64,000 nt of DNA from the NCBI GenBank assembly GCA_036852015.1, contig JAANDG010000634.1:1-64000 (forward strand), read 5' to 3'. Positions within the stretch are counted from its first letter, which is position 1; every line of letters begins with the position of its first letter. Shown here in pieces: positions 1 through 11,611 of this stretch. The position numbers were made by a program, and so were the translations under genes. The stretch is from Pelodera strongyloides. Taxonomy: Eukaryota > Nematoda > Chromadorea > Rhabditida > Rhabditidae. Below the pieces are notes generated by a model. That model saw nothing but the letters and a program-made list of their open reading frames with translations, was not told where the DNA came from and did no database searches.

Positions 1-1
1 T

Positions 2-3000
2 AATGGAGTGACGACAAATGTACCAGTGACAATGAAGGATGTATACGATGAGGTGAAGGATGTACTACGGGATCAGTTCAATATTACCAATTTTAGATGT
101 CGGGTCAGTTTTGTTCTATTTTTTGTTTCTTTTCATGGATTCATTGACGCTAGATGATTTAGTGGATTTCGTTGCTAATCAAAAGCTATTATATGTAGGT
201 TGTGTACGCTTCATATATTGTAAGTATAGTAATGTTGTGTATATTCTGTGTGTTTCAGCCGTGGAAGCGAAGACTGATGAACTGTGAAAATGGTGGTGAG
301 CCCAGCGAGGAGATGGAAGTATTGGAAGTACAATATGACGTGTGTTTTTCTTTTTATTCAAATTCTAGGATTGTTGAAGCATTCCATGAATCGTGTACAT
401 TCTTTGTCGTCTTGTTTTCTTTATGCGTGAATATAAGAACCAGCTAAATATGGTATTTCAAAATGGGGATGATGGGTCTAACTCTAACGTACCTTATGAA
501 CCAGAAAAAGAACTGAAGAATGGTTTCATGTTATGGTTCGTTATACATATGAGGTTGTCTTGCAGAGTTCTAATCCACGGATACCCGCTGAAACGAGCGG
601 TCGTACATTCCGATATGTGGCGAATACGACAACCACTGCATTGGAACGGCTTCTGGTGGAAATTGACATGATGGGACCGGGATGGATCGAAGTTGCTAAA
701 TATGGTAATTTTTTTTTGTTTATTTATGATTACCATTTTATGCGTATATGTATAGGGTGTGTATATGGGAAATGCACCACTGTATGGGCCATTATGCGGT
801 CTTTCTTTCAGAAGAAGTCACTGCGAAAACCTCCTACTGTAAATACGAATTTAATGTGGATATGGATAGGATGAAGTCGATTACCTACTTGAAGGATCAA
901 GTTTCGGTAGGGGTTTTTTGTTATCCATTATTACTTACTATATTCCAATTAGTATCATAAATCATAGGACGATTATTAGCCTGTAATTGTGCATCTTTAC
1001 TTGAAGTGAGATCAGTATTGAGGCCCTTTTTGGTTCTTCTCTTCTCAGGTTTTTTTTGTTGTTGTATTGAGTTTGAGTAATTCCGTTCGTTTTTATCTAG
1101 TCGTGAAACGTGTCCTTGCAAAGACGGCTATTACGGCGGCTGTATCCTGATTTGACTATTTTTGCTCTAGTGTATCTGTTATCGGTATCCGTAATACCTA
1201 TTACCTATTAGTATCTTTCTCGTTTAGATGCCACTCCCGACGTGTAACATGCTCGCACTCAATGTTATTACTACGCTAAATGACAAGAAGGAAAACGAGG
1301 TACAGTCGTGCATTTGAGAATTTTTTTTTATCGCGTTTCTCTTTATTGTTTGCTCAACGCCTCTTTTCTGCTGCCCTTTACGTTGGCTTTTCGTGGTATT
1401 ACGTCCTTTTATTTAGTCTTGTAGATCATTTAATCTGATTGTTTTAGATTTGCATGATCTCATGTCTATTCAATCCGAGATGCAATTTGAATAATCCCAG
1501 CACTGAACAGAAATTCCTTCAGCGATTCTGTAGTAAGTTCTTTTTGCTAATTTTGTGTTTATGTTTCTAATGTGCAAGTTGCAATTAGTAGGCTCCTTTT
1601 ACCTACTACCTATTTTTTTATTCCTTTATTCCGGTGTGGTTAAAATATTGGTGTTTCAGTCGTGACAAAACCTCCGAGTGGTGCTCTGCCATTCGATCTC
1701 AAGGATCATTTGAAAGTATGTTCAACTTCTTTTTGTACTGTACCTTTGAAAGATTTCTGCACGCGAGTTTTTTTTTTGTTCAATAAGTTTGTACACAGAA
1801 AGGAAAAAGTACTATACCAAAGGCATATGTCACATTTGGTCTACTATTGGTTTTAATGTAGTCTATGAACACATAAAACCCGGTTTTGTCATATGAAACT
1901 CTTATGATAGTTACACCTATGATTCAAGTTGTTTCTATGTTCTATCGTATCATCTTGTATTCTAATCCGTGTTTTCATTTCAGAGAAATCGTCTCGAAAC
2001 TCTTGTACACACTGCCGTCAACGAGCGAGTGTTGCTCAACATGTTCCTCACGAAAATACAGTCTTTGGAACCAGATGTCATATTGGTGAGTTTTGTCCAA
2101 TCTTTCTACTAATATCATGGTTTTTATAGTTTGTGGATTCAGGGTGGTGCAGTGCGTTGTATGTTTGGTTGTTTAGAGTAGTACTGGTAGCTTAGTAATT
2201 CTTGGTACTAGAAGTTGTATCCATTAAGCCTTCATGTGTAGGTAATACCGTATTAATATTATTTACGAAGAATGTTGCATAAGCTCATTGTAGGGTCACG
2301 ATATCAGTGCGACAATCACTCGTCTGATGGGTAGATTGGAGAAGCATAAGGTTCCGAATTGGTCACGGACTTCAAGGTTGAAGAGATCAGCCACTCTTAA
2401 CCAGGCGAGTACCATGTTTTTATGAATATAAATTTGCGGCAAGGAAAATGGCCGAGTACTTAGGTTTAGGTGTGTGAATCCGCCGTATCTCTATCTTCTG
2501 TCACCGTTTCTGTCATTTAACAAATGTGTTCTTTGCCGCATTTACATAGTCATTATATATATGTCTGCCAAATACGCTTATGTAAGTTATTATTATTGTG
2601 CTTCTTGTGTTGTTTGCCCCGTAATTGATAAGCGCGTCGTATTTTAGATTGGCCATTCAAAAGCGGCTCAATGGGAAATGACCGCAGGACGGCTGCTTGT
2701 GGATAGCAAGTGAGTCAACCTGTGCTAAAAGATACCAAGAAAAAAAAACATCCTTACTCTATTCTCTCAGGCTCTGGCGTTAGAATTTCCTCTAACGCAT
2801 AGTGCTTTTCTCTTTTCTAATATCGTGGAAGTGAAAATGGAGGTTGATGTGTTTATCCATTTTCACATTTTTTTCAGAACATCGGCCATGGAACTGGTTC
2901 GCTGTAGAAGTTATGAGTTGGCGGAGTTGGCCTCGTCATTACTGAAAGTCGAACACGAAACAATGTATGCCAATGAGGTGGCTTCTAAATATAGGTAAGA

Positions 3001-6000
3001 TCTGACGGATGCTTATTTACATTTAATGTTTGTCCCTTCCAATTCTTGTATTATCGATTTCGATTGTCGATGAGAGAGTTTTCCTCGATTCATAGGATAT
3101 CTTGTTACAGTAATTCTCAACAACTCTTGAATCTGATCAACTGGTCGTGGATGGAACCGTGGATGGCCCTCAGAATTGTGGCCCAGTTGAATGCATTGCC
3201 CCTGGCCCTTCAGATCACTAATATTGTGGGAGGAGTCACTGTGGGTTGTTATTTGTTATAATAATGGGTTTCCAAGTATCCCAAGAAATCAGTGTGATTC
3301 TGTCAACACTACCGTATTCTGCACGAAACTTGCGTATATAATATGAAAAATGTAAAAAAATGTTTCCAAAATACTGTAAATTTTACTATGCTTGGAAATC
3401 TTTAAGCGTTATTGTTTTGATGAATAAGGCTTGTAATTTGAACTGATATGGACGATAGAACTTTTAAATGGCATTGAAGTAAGACCACGAATATACTAAC
3501 TACGTAACTACTAACACATACTAATAAGGGTGTATAATCGTAAAGTGTATTGGCTTTCGATAATCTTTATTCGTATTTAGTCGCGCACACTGATGGGTGG
3601 CCGTGCTGAGAGAAACGAATACCTTCTGCTGCACGCATTCAAGAAGGTCAACATCATCCCGCCCAACAAGCACCAGCCAACTTTCCTGAAAAAGGGTAAA
3701 CAATCTTTGAAGCAGATACACGTTACGTTACCGTGCTGATGTATTAAAGTAGAGTATTCGAGTTTCTGCAGCCACTTGTCAAGTTGCCGAAGGCCTTTAG
3801 CGACTTTAGCCATTTTAGATTGTATCAATGTTATATACCAAAAATCATGAATTACTTTCGTAATAATGAGACAGAAGTGCTTGAATTTGAATATGGTGTC
3901 GAACAGGTTACACACATCGGGGTGATGTATACGGAGCGCTCGGCCCTGGTAATGTTTCTTGTGGTCTTTAGGGCCCAAAAAGAAGGAGGTAGTCCCTTCA
4001 CAAGAGTCACAAACTGAAGATGACACCGAGGGTAATGGAAAGACTGAGACTCCTGATGATGAGCTGGACGGTCGGAAGAAGGCACAGTACTCTGGAGGAC
4101 TGGTGCTCGAGCCAAAGAAGGGTAAGCTTTATCTGACAACTGACAGTCCGTTTACCTGTTAAAGTTGTTGTTATTAGTTGTTCCTTACGTCCTTACCTTA
4201 CATGTACTTACTGTGTGGTGTTCTTGTTTTGCTACGCAGATTTATCTACTTGAGGGTTCTATGTATAGCAACTATGTGTAGCAGGCTCTTTTAATGAGTA
4301 TACTAAATATTCAAAATAAAAATAAAAAAAGTGTTATAGGTCTGTACGACACTCTGATCCTGCTTCTCGATTTCAACTCCCTGTATCCGTCAATTATCCA
4401 GGAGTACAATATTTGCTTCAGCACTGTGCGGTATATTGACAAGGTTTGTTTGCTTTACTAAAGATGCTATATATAAAGCGCTGCGTACAAGTACAGAATC
4501 ACGCGCGAACCTCTGAGGATTGTCTTAGAGAAGTCTATCTCGAATCTCGACATTAAGCAACCCATTTACGCTCGGGAATATATTGACCTAAACTGATTTA
4601 TTTTTGTTTTCTTTTAGGACGGTGGTGATCTCCCGGAACTGCCAGATGGGTCGCTGGCCGAGGGTATTTTGCCACAGGAGATTCGTGGTTTGGTGGGTCG
4701 AACCATATTTAAGTTGTTCTTACAATTCTAATGTTGTTTTATAGTATTCAGTGAAACTGTGTTTCCTATTTAAGTAAATATTTTAGGTCGAACGGCGACG
4801 TCAAGTCAAACAGTTGATGAAGAGCGCCAAGAATGAAATACAGAGAAAGCAGGTTTGTCTCTTGTCAGATATCGTGCTCAACTTATAATTAACTCGGTGA
4901 AATTTGTCATTGTCATTATCGAATAACATACATCATACATGTGGGCCCCATTGTCTCTCTTCGTCAGATTATGGCTACTTTAATTCAATGTTCATGCCAA
5001 CCACCGCCCGGATGCTATTAGACCACTAAGCCAAACGATTCATCTCCGTTTAAGTTTACGTACGTGACGTGACGATGTGAATGTGACTTATGCTGCGCTG
5101 CCGGGTGTGCTATGTGCTTTTGTTTCATTTGAAAAACTTTTAGTTCGACATCCGCCAAACGGCATTGAAACTGACTGCGAACAGTATGTACGGATGCCTG
5201 GGATTTCAACAGTCACGATTCTATGCCAAACCGTTGGCCGCATTGATTACGGCTAAAGGCCGAGAGGTTGGTTTTGTTGATTAAGTCGTGTGGGGTAATA
5301 ATTTTTATTTGAGAGTGGGCCATGTTGATTATATTGTCCCTCGTGTTCCAGTTAGCGTGCCATCCGGTTAAAAATAGGAATACTAATGGCATAATAGAAA
5401 TAACCCAGTTTGGGTAATAAAAAGGCGTGATCTGAGCGCAGGACATTATATTTTATATTGCCCACTTTTTATAGAATCGATTCAAATTATTGGTCTCTTT
5501 TCGTAAATATAAAACAGGATGAAACCCAAACTTACCATTCAATGACTCTTTTCCGCGATAAATTTAAGATTCCATATTTAATATTGGAACCAATTCTTTT
5601 TATGCAAATACAAATTTGTATATAACGTGTGTGAAACATAGATGTATATATATAAAATTTGTGTTCCTTGGTTCCTCAATTTAAGTTCGGTTTATGTGCT
5701 CTGTCCCCCCTCCCCTTTTTGGCATTGCAGCGTAGGTTCATATAGATTGAGAGTTACTGATTTCTTATCTTTAGATCCTAATGCATACAAAGGATCTGGT
5801 GGAGAAGCTTGGTTACTCTGTCGTGTATGGAGACACTGACTCGATTATGATCAATACGAATAGCAATGACCTGAAACAGGCCAAGAAGTTGGGATTCGAG
5901 GTGGGTTATTGTTATGAGTGTTTTATACATTAATCGAACATTTTCTGAGTATCATAAGTTAGTATTGTAAAAAGCTTGTTATTTTTGGACCATTTGGACG

Positions 6001-9000
6001 ATTGTTTATTGTTTTCTTGTGAAACATCTAATTTATCTTATCTTTGCTTTGTAGATCAAGAAACAAGTGAATCAGTGCCACCGACTGCTCGAATTGGAGC
6101 TGGACGGAGTTTTCAAGTGGGTATTTTGAAACTGGATACGGTAGTTTTTTCGCAGAAGATTAATTTTTACTTTACCTGGAAATTCCCAAGTTGGTCATGT
6201 CCTTGCCGCTTTATTAATCACGATTGGTGTTTTTGTGTAGTACTATTGCTAAAGAAAAGAATGGTGTTTTCATAGAGGTTCGATATACTATTTGTGTATT
6301 ATTTGAGGCGCATGCTATAAGAACGGTATTTTCATAGGGGTTCGGTAGACTATTTGTACATTATTTGAAGCGCATGCTATAAGAATGATGTTTTCATAAG
6401 GGTTCGATAGATTATTTGTATATTATTTGAGGCGCATGCTATTACTGAAGAAGAAGAAGTATGCTGCTTTAACGGTTAACGTTGACGATGAAAATGACAC
6501 GAAGAAAGAGTTGAAGGGATTGGATATTGTACGAAGAGATTGGTCAATGTTAGCAAAGGAACAAGGAGGGTATGTTTTGGTTTTGTTTTTATTTTTATTT
6601 TTTTGAAAACGCATTTCTCTTGGCTATACTAGCTTACTAGCTCGGATCTAATTGCCGATTTGTATTTTAGAAGTGAAACATACCGAAAATGCACCTATTC
6701 CCACCCCCCACAATATAATGAAACACGCTTTGCGTATACTATATGGGAATGTGTGTGCTTTCAAAAACTATGTGCCATATCGCGCTAAAGAGCAAAAGTA
6801 TTTTTAATACATGCCATAAAAAAGCAAAATTTTTTCAGACTTCGGTGCCTTGCCGAACTGTTTAGCTAGTTTAACACATAATATATCTGCGAGTTCTAGA
6901 TGCAAAGAAATGCTGGTTTCGCCGTAATATTTCTGAGATTCTGGACATTCTGTGCAAGTAAATTGAGGAAAACTTTTTTTCTCGTGAGCCTCTCCCTTTA
7001 GTGGAACCTCCACCACCACTAACATTGCGGTTGTTGGTAATGATCTTTGATAACTATCACTACATGTCGTTCTTGTTTCAGTGTCGTTGTCGATCTCATT
7101 TTGGACCCGAAGTTGACACGTGAGGAACTTGCGTCAGAGATTGATGATTCGCTAAAGGGCTTGAGGGAGAAGCTGGACGCTGGAAAGGTCGAGATGGAGC
7201 AATTTGAGATCCTAAAGGTATCAGCAAGGCATTTCTTATCGTTGTTACCAATGTGGTATTTAATAAGGAGACTATTTAGTGGTATATTGCTGTACTTCTC
7301 TTGCTTGACTTCTTCCCTGAAGTGATTTGTGTTGTGTTATCTGGAAATAAGCCAGAATTAAAATCACGCTGCACCTTCGACCTTTCTGCCTCCTGATTGG
7401 CTCATTCTCAGACCATCTCCGGACTTTGCATATATTGAATAAAACGTAGTGTGAATTACGCCCGTTACAAGATGTGCGGTCCACCGAGTATAAAACAAAC
7501 ATTAATCAACATGGAGTTTATTTATGTCGTTTGTCATTATGTCCCCCGAGTATGCTTCTCTGCTTCTTTCAGCAACTGACTCGGGATCCGAAGGACTATC
7601 ACGATGTCAAGTCACAACCACACGTTGCGGTGGCCCGACGATTGAACAACTCGGGAAAGTTTCATCTGAAGCAGGGCGATATTGTCAAGTACATTGTTTG
7701 CGAGGTGGGAATCTTATTAATGAACGGTCTTCGGTCTTCTTGTTTATGTTGCCTAGCCTAGTCGTACACTGCATAAAAGGGGTTTGGTTTCTCGTTTTCG
7801 TTAGTGTAAGTGTGTAAACGTGGATTCTTTGAGTAGTTTGAGTACCCTCCCGCTCTTTTTCTTTGAAACAAACTACTATTTAAATAGTTTTATTTTTCAG
7901 GATGGCTCTACTAACTCGGCCATGCAACGCGCGTATCACAGAACTGAGTTGGAAAACAACAGTTCCCTGAAAGTTGGTGGGTGGCATTGCTTTTCTTTGT
8001 AGTAAAATGGATGGGAGTGGGAGTCCCTTATGTGTTATAATATTTGGAAAGCTGGAGTTTAATTCAGAGTATAACCAACGTAGAATTGTATTATTTTCAG
8101 ATATCCACTACTACCTTGCTCAGCAAGTTCACCCGGTCGTCTCGCGTCTGTGTGCCCCGATTGAAGAAACTGATGCAGTGAGAATCGCTGAAGCGCTGGG
8201 TAGGTTATTTATAATACATGGGAATCTAGTTGTATTGCACTCCCACAGTACCATTTACTTTACATTCCCACAGTACCATTTACATTCCCACAGTACCATT
8301 TACATTCCCACAGTACCATTTACATTTCCACAGTACCATTTACATTCCCACAGTACCATTTACATTCCAACAGTACCATTTACATTCCCGCAGTACCATT
8401 TACATTCCCACAGTACCATTTACATTCCCACAGTACCATTTACATTCCCACAGTACCATTTACATTCCCACAGTACCATTTACATTCCCACAGTACCATT
8501 TACATTCCCACAGTACCATTTACATTCCCACAGTACCATTTACATTCCCACAGTACCATTTACATTTCCACAGTACCATTTACATTCCCACAGTACCATT
8601 TACATTCCCACAGTACCATTTACATTCCCACAGTACCATTTACATTCCCACAGTACCATTTACATTCCCACAGTACCATTTACATTCCCACAGTACCATT
8701 TACATTCCCACAGTACCATTTACATTCCCACAGTACCAGTACCCTATTTTTTGCCTCCCTTCATGCTAATCGTTCAGGCATGGACGCGGCATCGTATCGT
8801 CGATCAGCCGCAGCACAGAACTCGCAGTCGTCGACTTCTGAAGAGGAGTTGTTGTGGAGGGGACTGGAGAACTATGACAACTGTCAGCCTTTGATCATCG
8901 TCTGCCCGAATAGCAAATGCGGAAACAAGGCGGAGATCAGGGCGGCAATCACTGTTACGGTAGGTTTCTTTAGTAATAAGTAAATAAACCTTTTACGCTT

Positions 9001-10669
9001 CACTTCAAGAGCGTGCAACTTTATTCACTGGTGGAAATACAGTTTCAAAGTTTGATTATGACGTGTTCCGCAGAGGTCCTGAGCAGTAGGCGACGAGTTC
9101 CAGATGAGAAATTGCTCGACGTCTTCGGGCTGGGGCCAGGAGGGATCGCCCATGATTCATTCACTCGCTGTTGTTGGCAGTAATACAGTCGTTGTTTTGA
9201 TTTATTGGTGGTCGTTGGTAACTTCGCGCCACTGTATTCGCACGCACACCGAGCAAACATTTAACATTTTGAAAACAGGGTCTCAATTTGCTAGAAGTGG
9301 ATTGTCCTTGTATATAGTGTTTGTTTCTGTATGTGTATGTTAGCCGAAAATTCAACAACGTTCTCTTAATTCATTTCAGAACGGTATACCAACGTGTCCA
9401 CTCGAATCGTGTGCATCGTGTGGTACCGACATTATGTCCAGTACGACCCTCGTTCTCAACAACCTCAACAAGCAGCTGAGTGAGTTTGTGGAGAAGTTCT
9501 CGAAGACGGAGTTTGTCTGTGATGACCAGGTGAGATTTGTTGCTTTCACTTTGAACTTTGCGGTTTCTTTTAAAGTAGCACTGGATATAAAGCGGTGTGT
9601 AAAACGTGTACCCTCTGGATTGGATCAAGTAATCTCTGGAGACTATTTGTGTGTGATGTGAGTGCACTTCATTGAGAACCTCTATTTGGGCCCGAAGTCT
9701 AAGCCCTGAAGTAGTGTTTTTTTGTGATACGACTATTTTGATTTTTCTGCACTGTAGATGGCACACATTGCATAATCGGTGGTAAATATGACGAACGTTG
9801 TTTTCAGACCTGTGGCTACCGTACTCGTGTACATAGTATGCGCTGGTGTAAGGAGGGCATAGAGTGTCCAAAGTGCACGGGAGGAATCATGAAAAAGGAG
9901 GTTGGATCATGAACAATTTTTTTTTTAACTTGGTGCATTAACCTGAATTACGCTTAATTTTGTAGCCTTTTCCTTGAATTTTACTCGACCAGTTCTTGTA
10001 TGTTTCACCATGTTATTATATTGTATACTCACCACACCACGTTATTATATTGCGACCAGGCTCACCCAATGTTAATCTCAATGTGGGAAGTGGGAACAAC
10101 GTTCAATTTCTTGGTTTCGAACTCTAATCTGGATCTTTCATTCATTTTTTTTAGTATTCCGAAAAGGAGCTGTTTGAACAACAAACGTTTTTCAAAAACT
10201 GTTTCGACTTCCAGAAAGCAGTGGATGCACTCGAGGGAGATGCGAAATGTTTGTGTTTTTTTTAATAGTTTTTTTTTGTCACGTTTCGTGAGCGTACTCC
10301 TTTATTGATAGTGGTTCAGTGCAGCGTTCAGAGCTTATTAATTGTTCCGCAAAGTTTCTGCATGAATTGGACGACAAGGCGACGAGTTCTAGATGACAAA
10401 TACTTCTATGTCCGGGCTAGGTCCTCTTTTGGTTGCTTTCTTTAACTTGTGTCAATGTCTGTTTACCGTCTTACGTAACAGTAGACAGTAGTCTAGATTG
10501 TGATTTATTTATTTCAGTGATCGCTGCTCGGTATGTTCTGAGACTGCAGCACATCAGGTCCAATTTGTGTGAACGAGCTCAGGACGTGTGCGATCGATTC
10601 CTTGAGAAGAATGCCTATTCGAGAGTCAGTTTGGCATTCCTCTTTGCGCCAATGTGCAAACTGAAGTAA
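2..10669 (+). CDS. POLA1: DNA polymerase alpha catalytic subunit, 5' partial
   Basis: This is the family B replicative polymerase that extends primase RNA primers in the nucleus. About 1,074 residues are present; some 390 N-terminal residues lie off the left edge. Exons: 2-103, 259-339, 566-704, 812-906, 1228-1299, 1448-1532, 1660-1715, 1984-2085, 2294-2404, 2648-2709, 2878-2994, 3111-3240, 3581-3695, 3972-4121, 4340-4443, 4618-4692, 4787-4852, 5144-5266, 5775-5900, 6055-6116, 6432-6569, 7082-7217, 7573-7704, 7901-7976, 8101-8199, 8778-8959, 9380-9529, 9808-9900, 10155-10248, 10518-10669. Motif [11 protein letters not shown] is in exon 15, motif [14 protein letters not shown] in exon 18 and catalytic YGDTDS in exon 19. 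[15 protein letters not shown] spans exons 20-21. Two C-terminal cysteine modules (IVCPNSKCG to CASCG, and CDDQTCGYR to CPKC) match the zinc sites that bind the B subunit. The family is certain from these motifs; exon edges are inferred from frame and splice sites. Confidence 0.96.
6259..6443 (+). repeat. 62-bp tandem triplication across an intron/exon junction
   Basis: Three copies of a 62-base unit (6259-6320, 6321-6382, 6383-6443) end with the acceptor and first 12 bases of polymerase alpha exon 21. Copy 1 keeps an AG before GCGCATGCTAT, so it is a decoy acceptor; using it would run straight into an in-frame TAA. Copy 3 is the functional junction because only it continues into [11 protein letters not shown]. 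Confidence 0.85.
8242..8738 (+). repeat. 20-bp minisatellite filling a polymerase alpha intron
   Basis: About 25 nearly perfect copies of a 20-base unit (ACAGTACCATTTACATTCCC) occupy most of the intron between exons 25 and 26. Only a few copies differ, by single substitutions, so the array is young or homogenised. The period is not a multiple of three, and the open frames across it are artefacts. Confidence 0.97.
8995..9157 (-). mobile_element. SINE-like repeat, copy 1
   Basis: On the minus strand this carries the family's shared text: GGGCGATC, a CCCGAAG(A)CGTCGAGCAATTT block, CATCTGGAACTCGTCGCC, GGACCTCTGCGGAACA, and an AATAAAGTTGCACGCTCTTGAAG tail region. Related copies lie near 12618, 20499, 36776 and 37817. 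It sits in a polymerase alpha intron. The tRNA-derived interpretation rests on the copy at 12618. Confidence 0.7.
10288..10428 (-). mobile_element. Diverged copy of the SINE-like repeat
   Basis: This segment of the last polymerase alpha intron shares only fragments with the family (GAGCGT at one end, TGTTCCGCA and GGCGACGAGTTCTAGATGA in the middle, CCGGGCTAGG at the other). It is much more diverged than the other copies. Confidence 0.4.
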
Positions 10670-11611
10670 TTGTTTTATAATGAGTTGCCAAGAATCTCTG
10701 AAATGACCTTTGGTGTTTTGATAGAATAATATGATCCGCAAGTTTTCGAAATTAGGTTACTGTGTACTGTATGTTACCTGTTACCGTATAGAGATAATTG
10801 ATGTGTATTTTTACGCACTGATTTATTTGGTCTACACGTTTACTGCTTTTTTTTCGGGAGAAAACGTTCTAGGACTGAAATTAACCTTTTTTTTTAGAGT
10901 TTCTTATATTTTTATTTAATTGCTCAGAAATTATGTGTGTCCGGTATTCACTTGCTCAGAACTACGTATCGGTGTTTTATGATACTCACTTACCTTGAGA
11001 TGATCTATTATCCTTATGCAATGATTCTCAACAACAATTTTTTTACTTTCGTTCCGCGTTTTCGTAATTGCCTGTATTATGCTCACTGCGTGTTAAGATA
11101 CTCATTGCTCACTTTATATTGGGCTAACTACGTGTTAATTCATTTACTAGACATATCTGCGCTTCGCAACTTCACATTTGTATTTCCGGTATTGTATTAT
11201 TCATCGATTCTCATTGCTCACAAGCCGTTCACTTCGAGGGCAGTATGTTCCCAACGTTGTTTTTAGTCGAGTGATTTGATTTGAACTATATTTTTCACTT
11301 TGTTAGCTTGATGTTATGCCAACTTTTACGAATTTCTTAGGTGTGTTTTCTCAATGTAGTATATCGTTTCTTTTTCCTGTATCATTCGTTTCAATTTCAG
11401 AAGTTGTCGATAAATGCTATTTCATATGTCAGTGTGGCTTCTTTGCAAGTCAAACGTTGCTGGCGTTCAGTATATTTTTAACATTTTGTTTCGTGTTAGG
11501 TTTAGACATTGCAGTTTTTTCTTCTTCAGTTTTTATTGTTTGTCAAATAGCGGCTAGGCCTTGAACTGCATGTTTTTATTATATGATGTGTTCAGTTTCT
11601 CGTGGTATGAA
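10670..11611. other. Intergenic, polymerase alpha to AT-hook/Ig gene
   Basis: T-rich sequence with no supported gene. It must hold the polymerase alpha 3' UTR and the promoter and 5' UTR of the next gene. No canonical AATAAA lies close after the polymerase stop; AATAAT occurs near 10726. A degenerate TGCTCA/CTCATT motif recurs between 10920 and 11225. Confidence 0.6.

Noticed and set aside
8242..8738. Regular repeats resembling a CRISPR array
   Set aside because: The units are contiguous with no unique spacers, and the locus is a eukaryotic intron.
7974..8894. Long repetitive open frames ([22 protein letters not shown]) across 8230-8894
   Set aside because: They are read through a 20-bp minisatellite within a polymerase alpha intron and disappear once exons 25 and 26 are joined in phase.
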